Positions 12,601-22,082 of a DNA stretch of 64,000 bases are shown here, piece by piece. How positions within the stretch are numbered: position 1 is the first letter of the stretch; every line of letters starts with the position of its first letter. Location: the NCBI RefSeq assembly GCF_036669915.1, contig NC_089325.1, forward strand, positions 9,729,731-9,793,730. Reading direction: 5' to 3'. The notes under the pieces were generated by a model. It ran no database searches. It had not been told where the DNA came from and saw only the letters and a program-made list of their open reading frames with translations. This DNA comes from Pocillopora verrucosa (Eukaryota; Cnidaria; Anthozoa; Scleractinia; Pocilloporidae). The position numbers were made by a program, and so were the translations under genes.

Positions 12601-15600
12601 TGACAGTTAATAAAATAAGTAAAGATGCCTTTAACTGATTTGCAAGGAAGATCCTCACAGATCTATGGAATATGTATGGTGAGTACCAATGGAAAATCCT
12701 AAAGGGGAGAGGAGAAAACACAAATTTTGCCAGAAATTTAATCTCCTGAGGGGTGGAAGGGGACTCCTTATTTAGTTGGTCTTTTGAGAGGAAGATTTGG
12801 CTGTTTTTTTAGAGGCCTTGGGCAGGAGAAACTGAGACATATAAAACACACCTGCTTTTGTTCTTCTTCCTTCTCAAGAACAGCTTTCTCCCTGTTCAGA
12901 AGATCTCCTTCACGTCTCTGGTATTCCCAAAGGTTTTTCTTCACTTTTTCAAGTGTATTGTGTAGTTCATTTACTTTTAGTGCTTCCTGATTATCACTGC
13001 CTTTTTCAGGAGACTTTTGCTGCTGACAGTTAATAAAATAAGTAAAGATGCTTTCAAATGATTTGCAAGAAAGATCCTCACAGATCTATGGAACATGTAT
13101 GGTAAGAGTACCAATGGAAAATCCTAAAGGGGAGAGGAGAAAACACAAATTTTGCCGGAAATTTAATCTCCTGAGGGGTGAAAGTAGACTCCTTATTTAG
13201 TTGGTCTTTTGAGAGGAAGATTTGGCTGTTTTTTTAGAGGCCTTGGCCGGGGGAGAATGAGACATATAAAACACACCTGCTTTTGTTCGTCTTCCTTCTC
13301 AAGAACAGCCTTCTCCCTGTTCAGAAGATCTCCTTCACGTCTCTGGTATTCCCAAAGGTTTTTCTTCACTTTTTCAAGTGTATTGCGTAGTTCATTTACT
13401 TTTAGTTCTTCCTGATTATCACTGCCTTTTTCAGGAGAGTTTTGCTGCTGTTCTCCTATAGCTTCAACATTCTCAGTGGTTCTCTACAAAACCAAGAAAA
13501 CTTAATTAAGGATATACATACATACATGCTTAATCTCATTTCCATCTAAAATGAACTCTTTTGATGTGACATACTAAGAAAAGACATGATTATAGGTGAG
13601 AGAGAGACATTGAAGTTAACTCTCAATTTCCTTACTCCTTTTAATTCTGGTGTAAACCCCCATTCCTAGTACAGATTCTGCCCTCTTTCTGCTTCTACTG
13701 TGTGTAAGATCATAAAATGCTCTTCATTTTATCCATTTCTCTTAGTTGTGTCCACATTTTAAGTCATCAGAAACAACCAACCAACAAAAGTATCTTTACT
13801 TGTTCAATTTCTTCAGCCTTCTTCATGTACATGTCTCTTTCCTGCCTCAAAGCATTCTGTTCCTTTGTAAGATTGTTCATCACCTCTGTCTGCACTCTAA
13901 GCTGTTCACTCAAAGCAGCAATTTGCTCTGTGGCTGCTGTAGTGGAAGCTTGGTTTTCAGCTACCTCAAGCTTAATATCTTCTTCTTCTAATACCTGCCT
14001 TTGCTCCATATCTTGAATTTTCTTTAAAAGCTGGTCACGTTCTTCCTCAAGTTGATTAAACTGTTGTTGGTTTTGCTCACTCTCAATTTTCATCTCCTCC
14101 AATTTTACCTTCAAAATTTCTTTTTCTGTTTCAACTTTCCTTAAGTTCTCCCAAACTGCTTCAGGGCTCTCGAGAGGAATGTCAGAGGACAGGGTGTCAA
14201 GAGAAACCAGAGTTTCAAGGTCATCTGTTTCAGTGTTCTGTCAAAAGAAAAAAAAAAAACTAAAAAAAATAGAAAGGTGGGAAGCTGAAAACCTAGGGCT
14301 TGGTGAGATTTGGGTGACAGTTTCAGAACAAGTAAATCTTACCGGCTCAGCTTCTCGCATGGCCTTTAGGCAGGAAATACGTTCTTGCAGTTTGCTGTTA
14401 CTCATTTCCAGGGTGGCCTTTTCAGATTCAAGCTTCTTCACCACTTCGTTTAGAGACTGCGCTTGATCTGGGTTAGCCTTGTCTATATGATAACTTTCTT
14501 CAAGATGTGCAGACTTTTCATTTCGATCTGCCTCCTTCAGTTTGGACAGCTCTTCCTCCAGTTGCAAAGTTTTATTTTGTTCATTCTTCAGTTCAGTTTT
14601 TAATTTTCCATTCTTTTCTCGCAGGTTCTTGATCATCTCCTTAGCACGTTCATACCCTTTGCGTGAAGACTCACTTGTCTGTTTCTGAGATTTCTGCATG
14701 TCTGCAAGTTCTTCAAAATATTTCTATAAAAGCATCAAGAAGAGATCATTGTCAATAAATTATAGGAAAGTGTTTTGCAGTGAAATAGGTAAGTACTTTA
14801 AAACTCATCAATCTAAGCAAATTTTGCCTCATAACACCAGCTAAAGTAGTTAAAACTACCTTGTTTGTTGACAACCTGTACAAAATAAATATTTGTAAGG
14901 GTGCAGTGCAAGGTGATTGACTCTTTTATGAAAATGATATAACTTTTTAACTGAAAACAAGCTGCAGATCAGAAACAAACAAGATCAACAGAACCAATAA
15001 AACAACCAAACAACCAAACAAATAGATATTTCAGACAAGGTACCCTCTCACTGATAGGGAAACAAATTAAAAATGAGGTTGGCTGAAACAACAGATTTAT
15101 TGACCACTGTAACCCCTGTCCTTTGCTTTTGTGCTCTTGCACTTATCTCCAGTGACCAAGAGTTTGAAACAAACCATCAATATTGTTGAAGGTCAGAGAG
15201 GCTCATATCAGTATCAGGTAGACTCATTTGTGGGTCATATCTAAATGAAATACAGTCATGCATCAGATATCGTTAATATACAGCAAGTAGGATCACCTTA
15301 TTTTCAAACAAACTAGCTCCGCGCTAAGAGGTATTTGTTAAGTTGTGACCAGAAAGTGAAGCTCTTCGGGTATTCTCTGGTTTCACATAATTTCAACTTA
15401 TATTAACATTTGAAATGAACCCTACCTCGAGGAGTTCATTGTTCTGAAGCAGCACCCCCTTAAGTTGTTCATTTTCCTTGGAAAGATTCTGAACTCTATC
15501 AGCTAGTTCATGTTCATTCTGCGACTCACTTCCGCCTTGTGGGAGGCTTTCGCTTTTACCTGGAATCTCAGCTATTTTTCCAATCTTACTGTCGTCGGAA

Positions 15601-15716
15601 TTGAGCAATTGTCCGTCGTCTTTAGAAACTACAACAAAGCCACTTACACTGCTACCTTCACTTGAGTGTGAGCTATTCATCTCACTCGATGGAAGCGGAC
15701 TGACGCTGGCGGACAT
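6646..15716 (-). CDS. Optineurin/NEMO-like coiled-coil ubiquitin-binding protein
   Basis: Twelve exons: 15426-15716, 14343-14723, 13800-14237, 13277-13483, 12852-13022, 12003-12209, 11208-11506, 10394-10627, 9812-9964, 9149-9245, 8423-8593, 6646-7212. They sum to 3216 bases, 1071 residues, all phases consistent. Most of the protein is heptad-rich coiled coil. Residues 27-30 (FVVV after a Ser-rich stretch) and 253-256 (WENL after acidic residues) fit LC3-interacting motifs. At about 887-905 is a UBAN motif (YEADFRIEREAREKQ), the linear-ubiquitin binder of NEMO, optineurin and ABIN. Two zinc fingers of pattern C-x2-C-x12-H-x3-C follow at 1009-1029 and 1046-1066; the second (CPSCMDLFPDIETLELHVEEC) closely resembles the single C-terminal finger of optineurin and NEMO. 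Expected role: cytosolic adaptor for ubiquitin signalling to NF-kB or selective autophagy. Which paralogue it is cannot be settled by eye. Three tandem exon copies are described separately. Confidence 0.85.
7400..7830 (+). mobile_element. 3' remnant of a non-LTR retrotransposon
   Basis: A frame from about 7425 reads FFVRICKIWNALPDNIR, followed by SIVKKLKSF and a final CVKYRFNALNSC. This 'R-x-W-N-x-LP' tail is what follows the reverse transcriptase domain in many animal non-LTR elements. It ends in a TAAATAAATAAATAA-type tail near 7797-7825. The piece sits in the last intron of the optineurin-like gene in the opposite orientation. It is heavily 5'-truncated and encodes no complete enzyme. Confidence 0.7.
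8040..8330. repeat. AT-rich degenerate repeat (ATTATCATTATxAATAACGATAA)
   Basis: Two related halves each end in ...TTAGCCATTTCGTACCAATG / ...GAGTCACTTCGTACCAAAAG after a run of ATTATCATTATTAATA-type sequence. The two halves look like a diverged direct duplication of about 135 bp. Open frames here are low-complexity shadows. Confidence 0.55.
9504..9705. repeat. ~200-bp MITE-like element, copy 2 (TATGCATACTGA subfamily)
   Basis: It begins TTAACCTTTTCACCCCTGAGA and ends GGGAGTAAAGGGCTAAAG. The interior GAGAATATGCATACTGATGCTAGGG is nearly the same as in the copy at 63135-63335, so these two form a subfamily distinct from the CTCCTTACTGTCTGCC type. Intronic, non-coding. Confidence 0.65.
10862..11072. 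repeat. ~210-bp MITE-like element, copy 3 (best preserved ends)
   Basis: The left end TTAACCCTTTAACTCAC and right end GGGAGTTAAAGGGTTAA are inverted repeats. The interior carries TTGGGCCAACTAATTATCCCC and TATTGTAAGGAGAAATTCTGTCTTGGTCACTC. This is the least decayed copy in the first half of the window and serves as the reference for the family. Intronic. Confidence 0.8.
11375..13520. repeat. Tandem segmental duplication inside the optineurin-like gene (three units)
   Basis: Unit A (about 11375-12235) holds the 5' part of exon 11208-11506, an intron and exon 12003-12209. Unit B (about 12275-13023) repeats the same order: a decayed copy of the first exon (12275-12410, with an in-frame TAA), the same intron with GAGACAAAGCCAAACTT and TTAATAAAATAAGTAAAGATGC, then exon 12852-13022. 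Unit C (about 13024-13520) contains only the end of the intron and exon 13277-13483. Unit B ends abruptly inside its exon and runs directly into intron sequence of unit C, which marks the duplication junction. Confidence 0.85.
12275..12410 (-). pseudogene. Dead copy of the 11208-11506 coiled-coil exon
   Basis: The minus strand reads QIMKENENV, a TAA stop, then QLAEALTNIEALSHKKKGQ, clearly related to VMEENENLKDQLAEAQKNIEALSHKEKGQ in the working exon. The stop, a missing segment and loss of the 3' half mean it cannot be an in-frame exon. It is a by-product of the segmental duplication. Confidence 0.8.
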
Positions 15717-16165
15717 GACAGTTATCTAAAAAGCACGCTCAATTCGTGTTTCGTTAAGGCAATGAGAGAAGTAGCAGCTAAGGTTCGATGGACCGGAATG
15801 GATCCTGAGAAGGATTTCGATGCCAAACGTTTGAACAACAGCTTAAACCATCTGAGATTCTGAAGGTGAACTTCTAAGCCATGAAATTTCGATGATTTTG
15901 AAACTCAAAGAGATCGAATATTTACCATGCAAGGAAATGTAACCCGATTACAAATGAAAATTCAAGATGTCACGAGTTTTTCTGTGACGTCGTTTCTCGT
16001 AGACAGCCCTTCAAAATAGATCTTAGGTTCTTTCTAACTCAAAGACTTCTAACCAAAACCAAGAGTGAATGAAAAATGGGTTTCATACGATTATCTTCCC
16101 TCACGTATCCGAGAACAAATACAACTTCGGAAAGCGAAAGTGCGAATAAAAACCCCGGATTTGGC

Positions 16166-16176
16166 GGGGAATCCCC
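16166..16176. promoter_or_regulatory. kappaB-type site GGGGAATCCCC
   Basis: GGGAATCCCC is a full match to the NF-kB/Rel consensus GGGRNWYYCC. It lies about 450 bp upstream of the start codon of the optineurin-like gene and about 100 bp upstream of a possible opposite-strand first exon. Function is inferred from the motif only. Confidence 0.5.
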
Positions 16177-16193
16177 GGACGTTTTCTGTTCAC

Positions 16194-16201
16194 TGACGTC
16201 A
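16194..16201. promoter_or_regulatory. CRE/ATF palindrome TGACGTCA
   Basis: A perfect 8-base TGACGTCA sits 18 bases from the kappaB-type site in the same presumed promoter. A second GACGTC core occurs near 15986. Motif-based only. Confidence 0.45.
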
Positions 16202-16276
16202 CCTTACTTGCATCAGTTGCTAAAATAACTCGATCCATTCCCCTTCTCAGCCACGTCAGCGTTCTATTCCTCAAGC

Positions 16277-16344
16277 ATGGCGGGGGGTTTCGCTGTCAAA
16301 ACTTGTGTGTTGGTTTTGTTTCAAGAGTGCGACATTGCAACGAG
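16277..16344 (+). CDS. Possible orphan first exon (23 codons)
   Basis: An ATG in good context (AAGCATGG) starts a 68-base open stretch with a hydrophobic middle (CVLVLF), ending in a strong donor CGAG|GTAAGA. It is divergent from the optineurin-like gene and would share its promoter. I found no convincing downstream exon before the pseudogene at 18.4 kb. It may be the start of a lost gene, a non-coding divergent transcript, or chance. Confidence 0.25.
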
Positions 16345-16441
16345 GTAAGAGAGAGCGGTGCTTATATTCTTTGTAACCTTTAATACAATTTTTTTCTCGG
16401 AGGTTTTAGTAAAGCTAAGAAAAGGAAAAAAAGATAAGTAA

Positions 16442-16776
16442 TGATTTGATTTAGCGCCCTCGTCCCAACAAGCGTCCCTAAAGTATGCACTCCCTCGAAT
16501 CTGCGCCCCTCTTCTTATGAACTTCCCTATTGAGTTAGCACCTTCATTCCAATGAGCAAATGATCTCATCCTAACTTGGCTGGTCGCTATAATCAGGAAG
16601 GATCTATGGACAACGAGTCCGTTTTCCAGTCTTCTTGATCCTTTTAGAATTAATATCAGAGCCTTATTTCGCACATTCTATTGCTCTTTTGAGAAACAAG
16701 CGCCTTGCCCTCGATAAGCGCCCTCCCTTGAGGTACCAAAAGAAAATAAGCGCTCGGGCGCTAGATCAAATTATTA
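16442..16776. mobile_element. MITE with TGATTTAGCGCCC-type inverted ends
   Basis: The left end TGATTTGATTTAGCGCCCTCG is matched in reverse by GGGCGCTAGATCAAATTATTA at the right end. The interior repeats motifs such as AAGCGTCCC, GCGCCC and AAGCGCCCTCCC. No ORF of note. A related but different element lies at 46929-47396. Confidence 0.65.
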
Positions 16777-17144
16777 CAGTAATTAACATTTTAAAATTAT
16801 ATCAATTTTGAGATAGATAGATCTTTTTCGCGATGTCTTGGTTTAAAGTGTGACAAGAGCGTAAAAAATCTGTCAGAGCCTTGTGAAGATGCATGATCTC
16901 TTCGAATCAGAACGTTGGACTGCTAAGCGGAGTAAATGATATGATTCAAGACATATGCCCCAGGCTGTGAAGCGAACTTTATAATCATTCACTTCAGGTA
17001 TATATTCTGGACTTTTATTTTTTTCTTGCTCAAATTTGAGTGCCCAAAAGGACCCTCCTGAATAAAAAAAAAAAAGAACACTCAAATATTCAAAAGTGAT
17101 AAAAATTCACCTGCGTAGATTAAAAACACGATGAAAGAGGAGCA

Positions 17145-17228
17145 AACTACACTTCACGATACGTCTCCACGTTAATATATTTTTTAAAAAAAATATATTA
17201 ACGTGGAGACATATCGTAAAGTGTAGTT
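17145..17228. repeat. Near-perfect hairpin, ~41-bp arms
   Basis: The left arm starts AACTACACTTCACGATACG and includes TCTCCACGTTAATATATTTTTT. The right arm returns as TATATTAACGTGGAGACATATCG then TAAAGTGTAGTT. Only about two mismatches and almost no loop are visible. It could be a tiny foldback transposon. Confidence 0.85.
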
Positions 17229-17357
17229 AAAAGTTATTTGAAGCGAGGTCTAAAACGCTTCAACTTGAGAGTAACCACAAAACATTGGTCAGGTAAGACA
17301 TGGGGAAACTCCAAAATGTGGAGGAAAGATCAAATGTATAGAAAGAGGATAACAGGC

Positions 17358-17400
17358 TCTCTCTCTCTCTCTCCCTCCCTCTATCTCCTTCTCTCTATTT
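17358..17400. repeat. CT-rich microsatellite
   Basis: A run of CT dinucleotides grades into CCCTCC and CTATCTCCTTCTCTC. A second pyrimidine tract of CCTCCCT units lies at about 18047-18110. Confidence 0.8.
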
Positions 17401-18374
17401 TTACTACAAAGCTAAGCTTAGTGGTGCTAAGAAAGCAATCGACCTCCACCTTGACCCAACGGATATGATTAGAAACGGAAGATCTGGGTATGAAACTATT
17501 TAGGTGGTAATCCCATGATTTAAAATTTGAAGCCCTCTTGAATAATGCTTGCGGCAGGTAAAGGTATCTATGCACACGAATTCAGTCATTATTTTCTTGA
17601 TAATATATTTTATTGAAAATGATTGAGTATCCGAAAACAATTTATTCAAAAAAATTTCTTCAGCTTGACGGATTGAAAAATCGATTTGTTTAAGGCCCTG
17701 CTGGCCTTTCTAAAGCTTAAATTAAAACAAAATAAGATTAATCTTTCAGAAATTCCCTTAGTTGATTTAGGCGTCGATAGCTTTAAAGATAAAATTTTTT
17801 CTAGTGTAATCATATTAATCAGTTTAAACTTTGACCACGTGATAGAATCCTTCTTATTGCACGGTCCTCATCATTTATTGATCCAGCTAGATCTTCTTAC
17901 ATTGATAAAATTGCCATCTTCGGTCTCTGAAAGATAACGAAAGAAGATAACACAATATAAGAATGGAAAGATAAGGGCAAGGAAATAAGAAACAAATTTT
18001 TCCTCCTTTTTTTGCTCTCTTATTTGCTCTCTTATTTGTTTTTACCCCTTCCTCCTCCTCCCTCCTCCCTCCTCCCTCCTCCCTCCTCCCTCCCTCCTCC
18101 CTCCCTCCTTCCGCGCAACCATAAAGACTTTGTCGTTTGCTACAAATTTTTGGTTGATGTCTAAATAGTGCGGTTCTCTCGTTACTTTCTAACTCGTTAC
18201 TTTATAACTTTGAGGTCGGTAGGTCACCGATTTCTTGCTAAATTTCTGCTCTCAGCAGTGGCGAGGTAGCGTGAATCAATGAATGTTGCTAATTAACAAA
18301 TTTTTTCGCTATCAAAAGTGTTACAAAAGCTGTCTAGAAATTCAAAATTACATCCCGGGAGCGGCAAGCGGTGT

Positions 18375-18870
18375 ATACAAAATTTATCCGATGTCGAATA
18401 CTGAACCACCGGAATTGCAGGGGGCGGGTTCAGTTTCCTTTCTCACAGCCTTACTCTGAGATCAGATGTTCAGCAGATCGTCGAAGTTCTCTTCAAAGAC
18501 AAGAAAAACGCTTTGCTGAAGTTGAAGAAAAAGGTCGATGGCAGCGAGCGATACACTTTGATTCAGCCCCACCCGAATTACACTGACATAGATTTTGGCG
18601 TCTTGATGAACAACTACTCTGGTTAACGTTACACTGCACCAAAAAACGCCTTCGTGCAGAAATACGTATTCCTTGGCATCCTCCCTAAATCAATGGCAAA
18701 TAACAAAAAAACTCAAGGTTTCAGATCTAATGGCACTATAGTACAGTTTGGGAACTTCGATGCCAATCCCTACAGCTTCTTTGCACTTTTTCCGGACCAT
18801 CATCACCAATTACCATGTGATCATGGCAGGACGTCAGGATATGAAAATAGCGGAATCGGAAGTAAGAAAA
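18375..18870 (+). pseudogene. Broken inverted paralogue of the 19681-20837 secreted protein
   Basis: Translated fragments align along the neighbouring intact gene: SGVYKIYPMSN, then (after a deletion) LRSDVQQIVEVLFKDKKNA, KKKVDGSERYTLIQPHPNY, an in-frame TAA after NNYSG, then KNAFVQKYVFLGILPKSMA, QGFRSNGTIVQFGNFDANP and FFALFPDHHH. The frame changes at least once and contains a stop; the 3' fifth is replaced by unrelated sequence with GCGCTTATT motifs after 18865. Orientation is opposite to the intact copy, so the pair is head-to-head inverted. Confidence 0.85.
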
Positions 18871-19382
18871 GGAGGAGAGGGGTGCTTATTCGTGTGAGGG
18901 CGCTTATTAAAGCCTGGGTGCTTATCTGTGGAGATAAGGTAATTAATTATGCTCTTAGCTCCTCCTTGAGCATAGGCCATCAACGATTTCCCTTCTTCAC
19001 CTCTTCCTGTCCTGGGCTAACCTTTCGAGTGTGGTCAAGTTGTGGCTCCAAGAGACACTCAACCTGAACATCTTATCACCAGGTTTTCTTTTGGGTGTCC
19101 TCTTTTCTGTTTGTCCAGGGGATTCCAATTCAAGGCTTGCCTAGTAACAATTCCTGGATGTTCCTTCACGGCGTGGCCAGTCCATCTCCACTTCTTTCGA
19201 CCGATTCAGTTGTATCTGAATGAGTACCTGACTAGATGTTTCTTATAGGACCCCGTTTGTTACTGTGTGAGTCCGTGTCACTTTCAGATTTCTGATCGGA
19301 TACAAATTAAAATATGTGAATGAAATTATACAGAAATGAATGCATGAGATGTAACTGAATGAATAACTGAATGATCGATCGT

Positions 19383-19430
19383 ACTCATGAATGAATGAAC
19401 AAAGGAAGGAAGGAAGGAAGGAGAGCAAGA
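19383..19430. repeat. GAAT/GGAA simple repeat
   Basis: Tetranucleotide runs (GAATGAATGAAC, then AAGGAAGGAAGGAAGG). The rest of 18880-19540 shows nothing coding. A polyadenylation signal for the next gene (AATAAA on the minus strand) is at 19554-19559. Confidence 0.7.
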
Positions 19431-19680
19431 AGGACGACAGACGTGATTTAGTGAGTGAGTAAGTGGACGGTTTAAACTGAATATAGCGACTGAATGAAAG
19501 TAAGTCAAAATAAAACCAAACTAAAAATAACAGAGGTATAACGAGCAAAAACTTTTATTCGCTCAAGATTGCTATGATGAAACAGTTACAAAGTGGCATA
19601 GCTACGGTTAACATAAACTAAGCAGCAAAATAGCGATCGGTGTTATTCCTGCAACTAAAACTGTGACACATGAAACAGTT

Positions 19681-20837
19681 TTAGCGAATTCCAATCGCAG
19701 ACGCATGAAAGCCAAATTTACTCCAGCGGTCACTGGATGTGTAACAGCCACAGCCCCCAAAGTGTAGCTCTGTCAAGAAGAAGTAATCATTTGGCATCAT
19801 GCGATGAGGACTCGTGATTTCCTTAGCGGTTTTACGCCAGTCCACGGCAACGCCTGTCCTTTCGTAAACCAGATTTGAATGGTAGCTACTTGGTGTCTGC
19901 AGATCATGGTTTGGCATGAAAGCGAACAAGCTGTTTGGATTTGCGTCGCAGTTTCTGAACTCGACGCGGTGCCCGTTGGATTTGAAGCCTTGGAGGTTTT
20001 TCTGCCGAGCAATCGATGCAGGAAGAACCCCGAAGAAGAGATAGTCTCTCATGAAAGAATTCTGTGGACTCGTGAAACCAGAGTGACTGTTGACCAGTAA
20101 TTCGAATTGAACGTGGGCAAAATTGGGATGAGGTTCGATCAAAGTGTAGGCTTCGCTGCGGTCGACCTTTTTCTGCAACTTGATCAGGACATTCTTCCTG
20201 TCGGTAAAGAGGGTGTTGATGATTTGCTGGGCATCAGGTCGTCGAGTGATGCTACGCGGAAGAAAGTTGAAGTATCGATTGTGTTTGCCAATAACTCCAG
20301 TTGACATCTCGCAGTACACTAAAATGGGGTCAATGTTAGGCAAGGGTTGGATTTTGTAAACCCCGCTTGGCGTGTTGGGCAATAGACTGTTGCAGCTCCT
20401 GGGAAACTGAAAATATAATTTCGGCACATGATCAGTCATGGTATAATCACTCTTTTAAATATAGCTCTTAAACTGGTATGATTCAACTTATACTTGATTA
20501 GATAATAAAATATTCCAAGGACTCCAAACAGGCAGAAAGACATGTTTTTCCCAAATCAAAAATCGCTCCAGGATTCCATGTTGCGCTCGTTAAAGAATGC
20601 CGGGAACAAAAAGCAATTTGCAGAGTAGGAGCCGGGAACAGGTTGCATATTTTCATCTTTTCTAATTATGAGTAAATAGAGAAATAACGATTTTTATATT
20701 TTGTGCCGGCTATGGTGTTATCATTAGTGTATGTGGCATACGATACTTACTGTTTTTTCGTTGCAGTTACAACACGCATGAGCAGTTTTCCACATCGATA
20801 AGGTCCATAGGACCGTAAGGGAGATCAAGAATTTCAT
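19681..20837 (-). CDS. Secreted protein with fibrinogen-C-like N-terminus, unknown central domain
   Basis: Two coding exons, 20751-20837 and 19681-20406, join in phase 0 to give 270 residues. The first starts with a signal peptide (MKFLISLTVLWTLSMWKTAHA) and a CCNC motif; the exon begins exactly at the ATG, so a 5' UTR exon lies upstream, probably ending at a GTGAGG donor near 21498-21503. The second opens with SCNSLLPNTPSGVYKI and PILVYCEM, the pattern that starts fibrinogen-C/collagen-C-like domains, but the usual TDGGGW continuation is absent. The remaining ~190 residues (landmarks LIKLQKKV, LFFGVLPASIA, FRNCDANPNSLFAFMP, FGGCGCY) form a region I cannot name; it is conserved in the adjacent pseudogene, so it behaves as a unit. 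A polyadenylation signal lies about 120 bases downstream. Function unknown; extracellular location is likely. Confidence 0.82.
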
Positions 20838-21596
20838 CTACAAAAAGAAAATAAACAATTCTATTAATCAGCAAATTAGTTTACCATCAATTTATGCTAA
20901 CATTCGAGCTTCCATTTTCAGTTGAAATGAAAACAAACTTCATTTCTGATGTACTCTTGTGTAACTCAGTGCGGCTTGTTACTGATATGTGGATGACAAC
21001 GATTTTGTAACCCCGCGGAAAAAAATAGCGACACTTTTAGAAGATTCACAATTGCTTCAACCGAAAGTGAAGGTTTGCAAATTAACAATTGCCCTACAAC
21101 AGCCGTTAATTTCTAAGCACTGCTTGAAAACTGCTTGACACAGAGCGGTTAGCCATCGAGCAGTGGATAACTCTGCTTCAGTAAAGCAAAGGAAGTTAGC
21201 GAAAATTTTGCTAGCGGCTAAGAATAATAATTTAGACCTATGCGAATTTTTATTTGATAGTTAACCACATCAAAATAGTTCTCAATTACAGTGCACCTTT
21301 GAATTGTTTGACGTAGCGCGGCTAGCTTTTGAAAGATTACGAGCCTAGTTACAGTGGCTCGGACTCTTTGATTCAGTCCAAACTGCGAAGTCCCCCAGAC
21401 AACTAGCAGATTCAATTGTCGCTCTTTCTAGCTGTCGTTCTTTTTTATGAGTTGAGACTACGTGAATGCTGAAAGAACTAAAGTTGAAATGAAGTATCCT
21501 CACCTGAACTGACGGTCACACCTCTGTAGACTACAAGTGACTTCGAACAAAGTCGTCCGAGACAAGACTGCTCCTTTTATGACCTGAGAAGTGTAC

Positions 21597-21603
21597 TTAT
21601 AAA
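21597..21603 (-). promoter_or_regulatory. TATA-like box of the secreted fibrinogen-C-like gene
   Basis: CTTTATAAG on the minus strand lies roughly 95 bases upstream of the GTGAGG donor that would end the 5' UTR exon, which fits a short non-coding first exon. Inferred from spacing. Confidence 0.4.
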
Positions 21604-21764
21604 GAATGGTTTCCAACCATCTCTTGTTGTCAACACAAACAAAAAAATTTCGATGAATAATCACACGTATCAGTTCTAGCGGATGCATAACCTAAATAAA
21701 GAACTAAACGGTATGGCCCGTGTCATGCTTGATTCTTTGTCAGGCTAACCAATTAGCAGCAAGA

Positions 21765-22082
21765 ATCAGCTTAAAACAAAAGTTCTTCCTTAGAGTCTTA
21801 ACTTTCCTTTCAGCTGATTTGTCTATACACAGGCACCCCAAGCTCACGTCTCGAGAAAAAGCAATCGATTATCAGCTTAAAAAAAAAGTTCTTCCTTAAA
21901 GTCTTAACTTTCCTTTCAGCTGATTTGTCTATACACAGGCACCTAAAGCTCACGTCTCGAGAAAAAGCAATCGATTATCAGCTTAAAACAAAAGTTCTTC
22001 CTTAAAGTCTTAACTTTCCTTTCAGCTGATTTGTCAATACACAGGCACCCCAAGCTCACGTCTCGAGAAAAAGCAAACGATT
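21765..22082. repeat. Three tandem copies of a 106-bp unit
   Basis: Units start ATCAGCTTAAA at 21765, 21871 and 21977 and each contains AAGTTCTTCCTTA, TTTCAGCTGATTTGTC, ACACAGGCACC and CTCACGTCTCGAGAAAAAGC. Only a few substitutions separate the copies, so the expansion is recent. It lies 160-480 bp upstream of the putative TATA box of the secreted protein gene. Confidence 0.9.

Noticed and set aside
18654-19067. 137-codon plus-strand ORF as a live gene
   Set aside because: Its first half is the 3' part of the pseudogene, preceded by an in-frame stop; its second half is unrelated repeat sequence.
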